64,000 nt of DNA from Lethocerus indicus (lineage: Eukaryota > Arthropoda > Insecta > Hemiptera > Belostomatidae): positions 23,082,365 to 23,146,364 of the forward strand of contig JACDQD010000007.1 in NCBI GenBank assembly GCA_019843655.1, written 5' to 3'. Positions 38,341 to 51,850 of this stretch are shown in pieces. The translations under genes were made by a program, and so were the position numbers. How positions within the stretch are numbered: the stretch's first letter is position 1; each line of letters opens with the position of its first letter. The notes below the pieces were generated by a model. It did no database searches. It had not been told where the DNA came from and worked only from the letters and a program-made list of their open reading frames with translations.

Positions 38341-40554
38341 TTCCAGAACCCGGAGCTGTCACCACCCGATCGGGTCCATCAAAAGAGGCCGCCCGGCTCG
38401 CTGATTCTTTCAGAGAAAATAAAAACACGTTGCTGTGCCGGAAATAATATCAGTTTTAAAAAGGTTCCTTTTTCCAATAATCCAGTCTACACAATACGTT
38501 CTGAATATTGCTGGCCTATTATTTTGGACCGATTTTCTCACCTTAGAGCTCTCAACAGTCTCTACAGAACTTAGAAGAAGCTCAGAATGAAACAAAGTAA
38601 AATCTATTCGGTTTTAAATACCTTACATTTTAAAATGTGGCATTTTTTATTATATAAGCTATATTAGAAGGTCCTAATTTATTCCCTACTATAAAACTGT
38701 TTATTCAAATCTATACAATTGGGCTTTTCAGGTTTTACTGTCATGGGTAAATCTTAGGAGTTTTAAAATTACCATCACGAATTTACGTGAATTGTTGTAT
38801 CTACCAGCCTGAAATTCTTGGAGAGAGAGACAGAGAGAGAGAGAGGGAAGTTTGTAATCTAATTTTGAGTGATGGGAGAGAGATTGGGGTGTTCCAGCCC
38901 CCTCGGTATTTAGAATATCGATTTAAGCTGAGCCTGTCAAGCGCCCCAGTGTCGGCCGGCCGAACTTGACACTTTTAGTCCACACTTTAAGCCCAGTTCT
39001 GATTCTGAAACTAAAAGTTTCGAAGTATTACCAATTATTTCGAATATCAGAATATCGCATCTCTTTCGAAACACAGAAGATTCTGAGATTCAACTCCTTC
39101 AGCTCCCGAGAAATATTTCTATTCATGGCTTATCAAATTTAAATATACCAGGAATGTTTAACATTTAACAGTGCGAAACTATTAACGAAACTATGTTTGG
39201 ATCGAAGCATTATCATTTTAATCAGTCAGTACAGAAGTTATGTTCCGTCTTAACTCCCCAAGTTTGTTCCCGGGCTAGACAGTTTCGGTTTCTCACAATC
39301 ATTAGTAGTATTATAGTCCCAAATCATCCCTGTTGGTTATGCATCCTTCCAGAATTGCGAGAACATTCGGCTAGATATCAAGGGAATTTGCGTAAGCTTT
39401 AATCTTATGATTTTTAATCGATTAAACTATGATTTCGTAATATCAATGAATTTTTTAAGTTTATTCTGTTATAGCGTGTACTATAAATCCCTACAATGGC
39501 TACTAAGCCTTGTTAATCTTAATTATTAGAAAGTAATGCGGATGCTGTCATATATTAGCCTCTTCTGTTAGAATGAGAAATACATATATCTTCTTCTTTT
39601 TGGGAAAAATAAAATGGCCCTCCGCAATTAGTCGAGCCGACTAATAATAATGGGCTTTTCCCTTTGAAAACCGGTTTTGAAAGCTAAATTTGGCGACCCT
39701 TTTTAGCGCGCCCGCTCGTTTGTTTTTTTGTTTGAAATTCTTTTTGACGGAAACCAAAAATTGTCCGGGACGAAAAAGGCAACCGCCAATTATTTATATT
39801 GGCCTTGCGAAAATATTTCGGCGGTCGAGCCCCTTCTCCCGACGAGGCGGGCTCGGCTCATGTTTAAACATATAAATTGGGCCTACAGAGAGATAACATC
39901 TGCGGGAGGCTTATGTACTTGCGTAGGCGAAGTTGTACGCGATTCCGGGGGAAGTGGGAGAAGGGGGGTCGAGGAGTTTAAGTAGGGTCGTTAACACTGG
40001 CTCGCTTAATTGACTACTTCCAGTCTTATAAACCAAAAAACATCCGCACTGCCAAATCCCATTCTGTACTTTAACCTTTTAATTTTAAAACTATACTGTT
40101 CACATTTTGGAGTTATTAATTAATGGAAAGGCAATACTTAAACCCTAATCCTCCCCTTATCAAAGGAAGGAATTTTATGTAGCCTATCACCAGTCTGGTT
40201 TATTGGTTCATTTGTTGATCGTTTTCGGCATATTGGTTTCTAAATGCGGGGATTACTTCCTTACTTAATGTTTTCTTGGCCTGTTCTATTTTATAAATCA
40301 GTATATATACAAAAGTAAACAGGTGCAGAGTAAGGTTGGTTTTCTACCACCTTCACTTAATCACTAAATCACTAATTCATTAAATCAAGTTGTCCGTGGA
40401 CAACTTTTTGCCCATGTCAAAAAACCAGCCTGGTAAATGCTAAAATAACACTTCATAAGATATCCAGGCTCAAATACAACGATTGGCTGCATATTTCAAA
40501 TCAATAAGGGAAATTCACAAGAAGGGGAATGTCCGTCTTCTTATCTCTATCGGG
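38341..40554. other. non-coding stretch
   Basis: Includes GA-rich low complexity at 38821-38850 and the palindrome at 40387-40406. A GC-richer patch at 39690-39980 holds overlapping frames without splice or start context. Confidence 0.45.
40387..40406. repeat. 20-bp perfect palindrome followed by T run
   Basis: AAGTTGTCC-GT-GGACAACTT has exact 9-bp arms and is followed by TTT. A hairpin plus T-run can stop RNA polymerase III, but no pol III promoter lies upstream, so no function is assigned. Confidence 0.45.
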
Positions 40555-40626
40555 TTAGATATAGAGATTCGTAGAAGTCATAATTCCTGAGTTGCGAGTG
40601 GCATTAGCCGGTCTACTGGAAGGTGG
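40555..40626 (-). CDS. candidate terminal exon, 23 codons, minus strand
   Basis: The minus-strand acceptor gttttttcttgtttccttacag is the most pyrimidine-rich natural-looking one in the window. It opens PPSSRPANATRNSGIMTSTN then LYI and TAA at 40557-40555. A second frame is open for 15 codons. No donor follows, and no AATAAA was seen within 200 nt, so a last-exon call is weak. Unidentified. Confidence 0.25.
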   Translation of the reverse strand, partial: PPSSRPANATRNSGIMTSTNLYI

Positions 40627-40639
40627 CTGTAAGGAAACA

Positions 40640-43600
40640 AGAAAAAACAACAACTTGAAAATGAAATATGATAACTTCTTCCTCTTAATAAAAACAGGGA
40701 TTGCCGGCAATGCTCTCAATCTCCACTCGAATGGTCTGAGCCATTTAGTTTAACGGCTCTCCCTCTCTCTCACACACACAATGCGTCATACGGATTTAAA
40801 TTGGTTGTAAGAAAAACCACTTTGGTGTTTCACATTCTTATCACCAGGACAACTCTTTTATGACTTCGTTTTTATGAACCCCTCCCCACAACTCCTTTCG
40901 TATTCTGGTGTGAGCGTATGGAGTGAATTGAATAACATTTTTGAGACTTATATTAAGCAATGTTTAAAATATTCTATATATCAATATTCTAAATAATAAA
41001 GACAGAAATATATAAGTATATATAGTATTTGAAATAATTGAAATGCTGTACTACCCATTCATTATGTGCCAAGTGTGATGATGGTGCCAAGACATTCCCG
41101 CAGTCGCGTGTTATTTATGGTACTTTATAACCGGTTTTATTGATTTATATACATATATTTCTCTTCTAACTACAGGTGTACACATAAAATAAAATTTACG
41201 GGAGCACTTTACGGCGCTCAGATAATTCGCAGGAAGGGTTTTTTCTCAGCGATAAACCATATCCGGACTTGTGGGTGGATTAAGGTTTTCTCCCTATAAA
41301 AACTAGTTAGTTTCTAATGTGATACTTCATGCAACACAAGAAGTACCCAAATATCTTCCCGGTGATATTCCGTTTTCTCTTTTCTTTTTCAGTGATATGC
41401 CCATTTGGTTTTACGTTTCGATCTTGAGTCGATCATGATTAGCCGTTATCGACTTGGTGCCGGAGATTCGAGGAACCAGTTATTCATATGTCGATGAGTT
41501 TCAGTAATGAATCATTTTACAGTCCAAAACAGATCAGTAATCAGTTTACCGAGAAAAACATTATCGGAGATACTGAAACGAACGAGCCGAGACCATCGAA
41601 CGGAATCAGGAGTCAAAATGAGTTATTGCTTCGAAATTTAAAGTGAGTCCCTTTGATGGACCCAGTTCGTTTATTCTTTTTACACTTTTTGTATCGAACG
41701 TCCTGAATGGAAAGCGCGGATTCAACTTGAAAATCAATTAAAGTTGCCGAGCTATGGGCAATTTCCATACCTGGAATTATGCCACTTTCTCTCTGTAAAC
41801 GCCGCCAAGACCTATAAAGGATGCGTAAGTGAATTACCTCCTGGCGCAATTACAGTTTATTGCGCAATAATTGTTTTTGATTTCAAGCTCTGTCTACACA
41901 CGAGTTCCTTTTTTTCACTCCTCGGTTTTTCTATTTAATCCTGCAGAGGTCCTTTTGAAAAATTACATATTGAGGTTCGTGCACATATGGAAATTTCGTA
42001 ATACTGCTAACATCTTAATACTTTGGTCGGATTGCCACGATGTACACAAAACATTAAGTCAAATGCTAGTGCTCTTAATCTACCGAAACTGTAATTGTTG
42101 AATTATTTTTATTTATGGCTAATTAAAATGTTAGAATGCCAGTGTATGTTCATTAATCTTTAACGTAATCGCATACGGATTAATAGTGCTGTCTGTCTAA
42201 ATGAGGGACCAAAACCACTTTTCTGGAACGAATTGGTTCTTCGTCTTTTTCCTCCCCAAATAATGGGCCAATTTTACCGACTGATGAAGCTCCAATGAAA
42301 GGGTAAATCGTAAATTTGCTCTCAACATGGGGAATGACTGAAAGTCGAGTTCCACGAGTTCTGTTTCAACCACCTTTCCGTGAAATTAAAGTCCATTCCG
42401 CTTCATGGAATAGCCGATTTCATTATGCCAGGAGTTCCTGTCGGTTTTTCCACCCACAGGTTTGGTAGTAGCGCGGGGGAGGGTTCTCCCACCATTTTTA
42501 TTTGAAACTTTTAGAAGGGGGAGTGAATAAAATTTTCCAGGCCAATTTCCGAGAAAAACGTTTAGCAGTAATTGGGGTTTTTAACATATTCGCAGTAATT
42601 TCTGCATTTGAAATACATGATGAAATTGAAGCTTAATCTTTGACTTGAAAGTATTATTTTGTAGTCCACCTTCAAACAATACTTCGTACATTCTTCTAAT
42701 ACGCAGTCACTCTATGTACACTTGTATGTTGGTCAATTTCATGTTTCCATACTCCATTCATTTATTACATAACATAACTTACATAGATTTATAAATATAT
42801 TTTAGATTCGTGCGGTTTTCTGTAACTTCACTGTTACTGTGGCCACGTGATTTAAACATACCAGAAAAATATAAAAAGTAAATAAATAAAATATAAACAT
42901 GGGGGTACTCGTCCATTCAGCAACTTCCGCGTACAGTTTTTCGAGAAGGCTCAACGCCGGAATGATCGAAGGAGATTGTAAAAAAAAATATCTCCGGGGA
43001 GGGACCCATTTTTTGCAGGATTTTCAACCGCCCCAACCCTGGATGGGGGAAAGAAAGAAGGAGGGTTATTATTACGGTCGTGGGGCGAGAAATAAGAAAG
43101 ACGACGAGGGGCAGGAAAGTAATATTTGAAAGAGGAGGGCGGCTGTTAAGTGGTCGTCAGAGGGCCGGAGACTTGGACACCGGGCACACTCTAATTACTT
43201 CTTCTGCTTTACTCCTCGCCCTTCTTCCATTCTTTCCTCTACGGTAGGAAATGCTCCATTCCACGTTCCCCTTTATATTCGGCGCGAGGAAGTCGTTTCG
43301 GAAAAGGGAAAACTCGGCCCGGCCGGGCGATAATGAAACGCCGGCAGAAAAGCTCGCTTTTCCACTATCTGTAATCGATCGACCTTATGCCCGTATTAAT
43401 TCGAGCAACGAAAATACAACTGCCTCGGCAGTTGCCCACTTTTAGAAGGTAAATACACTATTCGGGATTCACAATTGTTTCCGAGGTACAAAACGACAGG
43501 AATAAATCTTGATGCCCCTTTACTGCTGCATTCCTATTACTCCAGGAGCATTCCAACAGCACCGGTGCTATATTCCACTTTACTACGCGTTGCATTCGTA

Positions 43601-45028
43601 ATACCAATGAGATTATTACATAAATTGTAGTTAATGATCAATCTGTAACGGAATCTGTGAAGTTCTTATGATTGAACAATTCTTGTACGCCCTGTGAAGA
43701 GGAAAGAAAAACTAGAGAAAAAAGACAAGAACTTATATTTTTTCAGTCAGTCGTATTACTATCTCGAGTTGCAATCACCAGTCAGGGGCACCTCTCCTCG
43801 TGATAAAGAAGAGGAAAGGACTTTAATTACTCTTTCTCCTCCGTCTTCTCCTTTCCTTCTTCTTTAATTCACGTTCTCCCCTTCGTATTCGGTTAGAGGA
43901 AAGGTTGAGCGAAGCGCCCGAGTAATTATTTCTGTCATATATTTCTACACAACCAGTAGAAGAAACAGAAAACAATTGGAATCTATTAGATTATTCTTTA
44001 TGTTATGAGACAACTTAATTAGAATCAATTTTATAAACGAAGTATATAGAAGATATCCTATGGGAGATATGTTAAATTTTAGTAGTGTGTTTAGAAGTAC
44101 GAACGTTCAACATGGAAAATACACTTTTCCTGTTTAGAGACAAATGACCAAACTAAACCTACACTTATAACTATAGAAAAGTTAGTGAGCTCATGAGTGA
44201 CGTTTATATACTTATAATTAATTACAGAAAAATTTTTGGGAATAAAGCATTCTGACAACGAAGTCGCTGATATTAGTGTCGAACAGTTTTACTATACCAA
44301 GGTATGATGTGACTTATGATATGCTATATGATATTACGATATACTACGATAGTCAATAATTTCTGCGTTGTAATAATATTATATTAATAGCATATAATTA
44401 ATTATAGCATATATTAAAAGGAATATGTTAATTAATATGTGAAGGCCTTCTACATGTGTAGATATTTAAGTGAAAGTTATCATTAACTGATTTGCGAATA
44501 AAACGAATTTATCGCTTTTACCCATTCTTTCCCTTCGACAGAGGATATTTTAGGAAGTGGAATACAGTCGGTTTCAATTAAAAAAAAATGTTACTCAGAT
44601 GTTGAACACCCAAAAGTAATTTCATCGCTTCAGAAACTCTCAAACCCCCCTCCCTTAACCACTCATTCTTTTTCTGCGGCGAATTTATTGGTCGGCGAAA
44701 TAAAATGGGAAACAAAAAGAAAAAAAAATGGTGCGAAAAAAGAGCGATGGAGAGAAACAAAGAAGGAAATTAAAACTCGACCTAACGTAATTGAAATTCC
44801 GTGAGTAGAAGCAGAGCAAGTTAGTTTCGGTACATTATGAGAGCAGTGCCTGTTAAAGTAGTTTTAATTCGTAAACTTTAGTTTCACAATGACAATATGC
44901 ACATAATAACATAAAAATAAGCGTTTCCTGAATTTCCTGAATCTGAAAGTAATTAACAATCGTTACTTAATTGATATTTCAATGTTTTACTTAGAATTTT
45001 CCCAACTATTGACGCTAATATTGTACAT
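40640..45028. other. non-coding stretch
   Basis: A very strong plus-strand acceptor ends at 41392 (cgttttctcttttctttttcag), but all three frames stop within 15 codons. A GC-richer island at 42900-43440 has overlapping frames with no exon signals. 44317-44417 is AT-rich with inverted ATATGCTATA/TATAGCATAT words. No gene is supported. Confidence 0.45.
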
Positions 45029-45134
45029 TAGGATAAGATTGGATAAGATTTTTTTTAATTGAGAGGAAGCGCGGTCCATCACCGGGATTTGAAACCGGTA
45101 TCTTCAGGCTGGATGGATATGATGATTTAACCAC
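45029..45134 (-). repeat. tRNA-derived SINE, minus strand
   Basis: On the minus strand an A-box-like GTGGTTAAATCATC is followed about 36 nt later by GTTTCAAATCCCGG, one mismatch from the B-box consensus GGTTCRANTCC. The element then runs into an A-rich tail (AATTAAAAAAAA, 45062-45051) and two tandem copies of AATCTTATCC (45050-45031), a typical SINE 3' end. No acceptor stem forms, so it is not a tRNA gene. Confidence 0.6.
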
Positions 45135-45185
45135 AAATCAAAATTTACAAATTCTTTATTTCCTTTAAATACGCAAAGCAAATCG

Positions 45186-45187
<2 letters not shown>

Positions 45188-45226
<39 letters not shown>
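45188..45226. repeat. (AT)n microsatellite with adjacent TTCGGTCTA repeats
   Basis: About 19 AT units are followed within a few bases by three copies of TTCGGTCTA (45231-45268). Confidence 0.95.
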
Positions 45227-45230
<4 letters not shown>

Positions 45231-45377
45231 TTCGGTCTAAATTCGGTCTATCATTATTTCGGTCTACAATTAAAATTTCATTATTTTATAAAAGTAGATG
45301 AGGTAATATATGTGAATTATCTGCTTTTCTGTAGAAATCTATAGGTTTATAAGATGTTTGTAGTTCGAGCCGTGTAG

Positions 45378-45475
45378 AGAGGGAGAGGGAGAGAGAGAGA
45401 GAGAGACTGCTCAGTGGAGTGTAGTCGGTTGGTAGAGCGAGGGACCGGGTTACGTAACGACTAGAAGATCGTGAC
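45378..45475 (+). repeat. GA tract and tRNA A-box-like SINE head, plus strand
   Basis: A GA-rich run (45378-45406) precedes TAGTCGGTTGGTAGAGCG (45422-45439), a close match to the D-arm/A box of a tRNA. The expected B box is degraded (GATCGTGACGGTTATTT), so this is a decayed or truncated tRNA-derived SINE. It lies 290 bp from, and opposite in direction to, the SINE at 45.03-45.13 kb. Confidence 0.5.
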
Positions 45476-47300
45476 GGTTATTTCTTTCTTCCTGTCCTCC
45501 ATAAAGTTTTTTCTATTTTTTTTCTCTCCCTTTCGAGTTCGGTCGAGGCCCGCTTTTAAACTGTCGATGCGTTCCCAAGACGGGCACAACCTGGAAGCAA
45601 TCCAATAAACATGTCGGGGCCGCGATGTCTCTTCTCCCCCAACATTATCTTTCAGTAGGTTCAATACCCTCCCCGCCCGGCGCGCTCCGGCCCTTATTGT
45701 AATTCCACGAGGCTCGGACCAATCAATATTAATATTGTGTTCTCCCATCGCAGCTCTGTCAAGTGTTCTGCCATCGGTCGGAACGTACACTTCGTTTTTC
45801 GCTTTTTTTATTCTCCCGAAAAAATCGCCAATATGCATCTCACGGCCGCTCCTCAAAAGAACCACGGTGTGAAAGAGCGGACGCTAAATAAAGTTACATG
45901 TAGCGAGTCGAAAACGAAGGAAGGCCGACTGAAAGCGGGCGTGCAGTTTATGTTATCACTTTTTATCTGACCACTTATTTGGATGCAAAAACATACATGA
46001 TCTATATTCATAGGGGAAACTCCGGTAAAGGAAAAGTAAAATATCATCATTCCCTATCCACTTCTTAATAAAAGCGGAACAAATTAACGCTACACTGTAC
46101 AAAATCCTACTGTGTAAGGTTGAATATTACGGTCTAACAAACAAGTTCATTTTTTTGTTATTCATTCAATTATTGGATAAGTTTGATTTGAATATGCATC
46201 AGATACGAACAATTATTGTTTTATAAAGAACGGACTAGAATTACTCCTCATTCAATATATAATATATGGGACTCGCAGGAGGCAATATATCTGGATGAAT
46301 GTATCCGTGTCTGACTGTAGAAGAGATTGTTTTTCTACCCTGTTATTTCGCTGTGTTTAACACAGAATCACTTCTTTCCGAGGTTCTGTTCCATTAGAAA
46401 GGAATTCTCGGCTATAATGTCTACTAATGTTTAGGTTCAAATCACCGAGCCAAATGGAAATTTCATTTCATGTGCCCTCGAACGGAAGTGGAACCAAGGC
46501 AACGCGGGTTTGGTTTAGTCATCCAGCTGGTATTGTAATATTATTTGCCACAAGTCTCAGCAATATTTCGTTCTTCTTATATTCCAAGAATATTTCAGTT
46601 CGACTTTGTTACGTTCTATGAATTCTAAAATAATCGTATGCAATTCTCCCCATACTGAACAGTCGAACACAACTGATTTACATCATACTTTTTGCGACAC
46701 TTTTCCGATATTAGCACGTTTTATAATTCTTTATACAGACTAACGCAGATTTTTTGTAGGTAGTGTTTGTTGTGCGTAAATACCCGTGAAAAGCGTTTCG
46801 AGTCAATGCCCAAAAGTGAATCTCCTTATCCGCAATGCGGTAGGAAAGGGCTTTATGTGTTGACAATTGAAGGTCTGTACTTCCGACAGTTTACGTTCTA
46901 TAATTTATTTATAATGATATCCTATATCAATAAAATTAGCAATACAGCATAATCTGTCAGTCCAATTTATAGTACAGATCTATATAATTAATTATTAATA
47001 TATTTGGCCATTAGTTGTTTCCATGAAGAAAATAATTAACTGAAACGAAATAATCTTAAACAGTTTTTGCCTTGTTCAGCATGGTCAATCATTATAAATT
47101 ACGATTGATTAACAGATGGAAAAAGAACTATTATGCTTCATAATTACCTAATAAACCAAGATTATGTGAATCCTCTACTTGGCCTTATGTACTCTGCCTA
47201 TACCACTAGTTTCAGGACAGAGGCATTGCTTTTAGCACGCTGTTGGCGTTGATGCTTACTGTCCTCTGTAAATTCATGGCTTCCTGGGTTTGTGGATTTG
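45476..47300. other. non-coding stretch
   Basis: A 134-codon minus-strand frame at 45461-45865 overlaps the SINE and has no start or splice context. The remainder is AT-rich with nothing supported. Confidence 0.45.
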
Positions 47301-47341
47301 GAAACGCCAGTGGTAGTAAACCATTACCCGGGGTTAGACAA

Positions 47342-47397
47342 TATAAACGGGCAATGGCTGACTCTGTCAGTGTTGTGAAGGAGTCGGTGCTGGAAAG
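47342..47397 (+). CDS. candidate first coding exon (ATG) or TATA promoter
   Basis: ATG at 47354 in context GCAATGGCT opens MADSVSVVKESVLE and runs to the donor GGAAAG/GTATGTGGG, so the exon would be 47354-47397 with a split Arg codon. Read on unspliced, the frame stops 8 codons later. This N-terminus looks natural and is phase-compatible with the exon at 54837-54891. A competing reading: TATAAA (47342-47347) and TCAGTG initiator (A at 47369, 27 bp away) form a core promoter with a 59-nt untranslated exon ending at the stronger donor AAACAAG/GTAAGG (47427). Both cannot hold for the same transcript. Unidentified protein. Confidence 0.33.
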
Positions 47398-47427
47398 GTA
47401 TGTGGGTCGGTTTGCCAGTTAAACAAG

Positions 47428-49185
47428 GTAAGGGGAGGGACTTTCACCGCTGGGTAATCTCACGCTCTCCGTCGTCGTCGGCCTCTTCTCTTTTATCTCC
47501 CTCTCTCTTTCTCTCTCTCTCTCTATTTCCCGTTCTCTTCTCCGTGACTTGACGTGACGTACTCAATATACCGTTTTCATAGCGATCGCAAAAGGACACC
47601 CCCGGGTTGTGCCGGCGCCTTTCGAATCCGAGAGGAATTTCCCAACTCCAGAGCCAACCGCCGCGGGATTGGCCCGAGAAGTCTTCTCGGTTTTGTCATT
47701 CGTGGCGTTCAACCAAGAATGGAACGGTTTCACTGGAGTTATGACTCAACTGGATTGTAAGCCAGCGTTTGTCCGTTCATTGGCTCACGGAGTAAGTCCA
47801 ATTCCTCCGGTTTGGAGCTCTGTCAATAATCGTTTGAACAATGGGGATCTGTAAAAAAAAATTGTGAACATTGTTTAGGGCACATCATTGTTATGTCCAT
47901 GATATATTAATACGTTTTCAAATGAGCCGTTTAATAGGTTCAAAACACACTATAATTTATATTTATTTTGTTTTCGCGCGCACACTTACAACAACGTGAC
48001 TTTCATCTAGGGCCTTCTATAATGTCATCTGTACATACCTCTCACTCTTGGTTCTAGCCCGCCCTTTTAAGAAGATATTCTGTCATCATCCTACTGTGAG
48101 ATGTCGGAGTCGGTTAGTTACAGAGGTGCTATTTACGACATAAGATCCCGCCTGTCAGCGCTGGTACCGTAATCTACCGCCTGTTTCCTAGTCAGTAAAA
48201 CGAATCGAGATTACTGTTTGAACAACTCAGCATTTAATGGCAGCAGTAGTTCCTACCCTTGGCGGATGTATGCACGCATAGGTGTAAGAATAATAATTAT
48301 TTCTTATTGCACCTCCGAATATAATGCATACCTTATTGCTGTAAATGTATTAGATAAGTCTGAGTTTTTTTTTCAATGTAATGTAATCCGGATCCGGTTT
48401 TATAGATTAGGAGTTCAGTTATGCAGAAGGGAAGTTTAATTCTTTCTTAGAAATAAATTAACAGCATTGCGCACTGTCGGTGTGAATCATGGTAGTGACC
48501 TGCCTTGTAGAAGAGCGGATGCCCGGGGCGCACATGACCGATAAATAGTGGAACTTTCATGTACAAGAAGTGTAAGAACTAAAGCGCAATGACATGTGCG
48601 TAATTATCCAGAATTTCCGCTCGGCTTTGATTTCCTCTCCCGGTTGGGCTCTAATCGGCCTTTTAGCTTCCGCTCCCTCCGTATCAAGTTGTGGTACGCC
48701 TCTTATAGCTTTTTTGTTTACGTCTCATCTACGTTCTGGAACGAGTAAAAACTAGTCAAAGGCATCTCTGTCGCTCAGATAAACTGAAGGCTGCTGAGGT
48801 TTTTCCGGTTGACTTGGGATGAATTGGTTTTCAGTCCGTTTTCCACTGAGAATTCAACCTGAAAAATTTACTTTACTTTTTCGTTTAAAAATATTTAAAC
48901 GAAATGTTTTATTTACACTCAGCAACTAATAGCTGAGCCTGATGGACACACTACCACTACGCTAACACAGGACACTTTGCTCCTGCGCGGCGCAATTTTT
49001 CCAAGACAACAACTTAGAGTAAATTTTTTGAAACATTAACATTAGAAATGCATCTGTTGCGATTCGTATTCAAAGTATACTGGGTAGTACTATTTGTTTC
49101 CAAAATGGAGAGAAAAAATATTAAGAATTATAAATAAAGAACGTGTGCCGGGGTTGTTCCAACAACTGTCAACTATCTTGCTGTT
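47428..49185. other. non-coding stretch, intron of the 47-55 kb model
   Basis: CT-rich low complexity at 47495-47525, then AT-rich DNA with nothing supported. Confidence 0.45.
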
Positions 49186-49250
49186 AAGGTTAATGAACCA
49201 GTCACAACGGTTTGAGAGCAAAACTTCCACAAATGCCATCCAGATAAGAC
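49186..49250 (+). repeat. dispersed repeat copy B (plus)
   Basis: AAGGTTAATGAACCAGTC, then TTTGAGAGCAAAACTTCCAC and AAATGCCATCCAGA match the family at 33.5, 34.3 and 59.4 kb in order and spacing. Confidence 0.72.
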
Positions 49251-51749
49251 AATGAACCAAATGAATGAAATAGCAACTATCATTTGTGATCAATTATACG
49301 GTGAAGCGACAAACGGGTGTCACCTTCATCGGCTATCGGAAATAAGCGAAACTGCGTTCCGCGATCCATGAGGTTGGTTAAAAATTTCACCGCGAAAAAC
49401 GATGTGAGGCCTATGTTAAATAATATAAACTTTATAAATACGAACTTGATGCAGTGGTTCGAATAACGTACAATAAATCTCTGGATAAAGATCTGGAGTT
49501 AGACAAAAACAATTGACTGCACTGCAGTTCTATCAGTTATGACATTTTTTTTAAATATTGAATTTGTCCTTGCTACTTCATCGGGTATTTTATTTGCTCA
49601 ATCTTTTTCTTTAGGAATTTGCCCCATTTTTTTCCACGGAGCCCTGTTATTTGCGTTGCACGATATTGCATAATATCCAGGACACAACTTTAGGTGTTTT
49701 TCTTCTTATAACCTTTCGCTTATATAATTTCAATATCCCTTATCAACTATCCAGCCTAATATTTTCCACTATATTGATCTCGAGTAATCTATCATTAGAC
49801 AGGTAATAAAGAACCCCAAATCTGCCCTGGGTATAATTGTTTGAGTACTACAGTGGGAACTCGTGTTTCAAGGACTTTTGTTAACGAGGCAATCTATATT
49901 TGATTCAAACACTCGTTCTAATTTATTTATTAATTGTTGTGGGTGAATTTTTATTTAGAGCGCCGCTCGAGGATTAAAATTAGTTTTTGCAATATCAGAA
50001 ACGAGGTGTACATTTTCACAAGTTGTCCATAAATTAAGAATAATAAAATTTATAATAAATTTAAATAATGATAAATAAACAATAATATTTATGTTAGTTT
50101 CCTGCAAATAAACTGTCGCCGAATCCCCGTTAAATAGCTATATCCATAATACTATGTGTTATACCTATAACCTATTCACATAAGACCAACTCTTTCAAGC
50201 ATATAATTACCCAACTCTACCGCAAGTAGGTGGTGCAATCTTTTCTTGCTATATTTTCGAAACTTTTCGCACCTGCAACTCGACTACAAACTTTTTACGA
50301 AACCATAGAAGGATGATTCGTTCGACTGAAGCATTGCAAGATCGAAAGGCAGACGAAACAGGAAGAGAGGAAGAAAGAAATCGTAGGCAGGAGGCAACCA
50401 AGGAAATTACACAGCCGATTTAACTTTTCTAGTTCTTAAATTATTCAATTCGTTACCGGTAATAATCGTATAGTTTGGATTTTACTTCGCAATAAGTTCT
50501 TTTGCAATGTATTTCGTTTTTCGCACCCGGCCGTTTCCAATGCCAGCATCGCCCTTCAATTAACGAACGCCACTTCATCATTCTCTCGGCCAGAAATCTG
50601 ATTCACCTGCGTGGCACACCTCAACCAAATTAATAACGTTTTCTACGTGGGAGCAACAGTGATTCACACGCTCCAAAAGTGACCGTGGCTATTATTTTCA
50701 GGGATGACGGAACATCCTGGTTTGGGCTGGAAGCACGATGTAATGGATTCGATAATGTCATGTATCTTCTAGCCTGTTACCCTCAGTGTTTTCTTTTATC
50801 TGTTCCGTCAGAGGATTTCATTTTCTTAAGTGTCTACCAAGTTTTGTTCACGGTCATTCTATCCGGCGTTTTCATAGCAATGCAACAGTGTTGCACTCAA
50901 CCATGTGTGCTTGTTCCCACTGCACTCAACTGACCGTAGTAACAGCCAGTATGCCTGAATGACTAAATATTATAGAAACGGGTGAAGAGTCGAATAAACG
51001 CCATGAAGATATTTCCATACTATTTGCCTCATATATATTTCAACTCGAGAGTTTGTTAGTTTAGGTGAATCACCGGCTTTATCAAGTTTACACAGCTGCC
51101 TGTCGAACAAAAAAGAAGAAAAAATACATTTATCGAAAGATTTACGTTATCGCTGTTGTTCTGAATTTGCCGCAGCTTTTTATACTTACAGGGAGCGAAC
51201 GTCTTTTCCGCTTACCGAAGGTTGTGAGTCACCACCACTTCATACCCGGTATCTCGATAGACACTCAAATTCAAATGCGTTCTTTTCTTCGGGATTACAA
51301 TTTTTAAATGTCCAAGGGCACCCGGAAACGGTTTCTCTATCCATTGCAATATCGAAAGAAAAGCGCTTTCCACTTCGTGAGCTTGTTACTTAACCTGTAG
51401 GCGCTTACCGAATCATTGTCACCGACCGAATCTCCGGACGTCAACCGGAAAGTTTTCCGCACATTTTTCCTTATACGTTTTCCTTATTTTCATTGCCAAT
51501 TATTTGTTGCCACTTCGGCTTGTATAAAGCTATCGCGTGGGTAAAAGCGGCGCCTAAATTGCGAGTGAATACGGCAGTACCTATAATGTTCACACCAAGT
51601 ATTGTAGACGGCTCTTATTAGAAAAGGCGTATCGGTCCTTGTATCCCAGCAAACTGTGGTACGAATGACAAATTACAACCATATTTTCGATGACGTCAAC
51701 TCGGTGACAGCCGCTGAATGATGGATGAAACTTACATCATGCTGAACCT
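49251..51749. other. AT-rich non-coding stretch
   Basis: No supported feature; a minus-strand donor-like CTCCCT/GTAAGTATA near 51185 lacks an acceptor. Confidence 0.45.
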
Positions 51750-51850
51750 AGCTTGGCAGTGGGGCGTCAGCCCACTCGCCTCCGTAGGCAGTCTCGGGTG
51801 CGATCCCAGAGTACGTCAGGAGTTTTAAAAAGAAATACAGATCAACTGCT
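51750..51850 (+). repeat. tRNA-derived SINE, plus strand
   Basis: TGGCAGTGGGGCG (about 51754) fits an A box and GGGTGCGATCCC (51796-51807) a B box, with tRNA-like spacing of about 42 nt. CCCACTCGCCTCCG between them is in the anticodon-arm position. AGTTTTAAAAAG follows within 25 nt. There is no closed acceptor stem, so it is a SINE head rather than a tRNA gene; the 3' boundary is not resolved. Confidence 0.6.

Noticed and set aside
40387..40411. Hairpin plus T-run as a transcription terminator
   Set aside because: Intrinsic terminators of this kind are bacterial; the window is eukaryotic and no pol III promoter precedes it.
41371..41480. Very pyrimidine-rich plus-strand acceptor ending at 41392
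   Set aside because: All frames stop within 15 codons and no donor follows; T-rich DNA makes such sites common by chance.
51750..51850. Functional tRNA gene
   Set aside because: A and B boxes are present, but the acceptor and T stems do not pair and no pol III T-run follows at the right place; a SINE head fits better.
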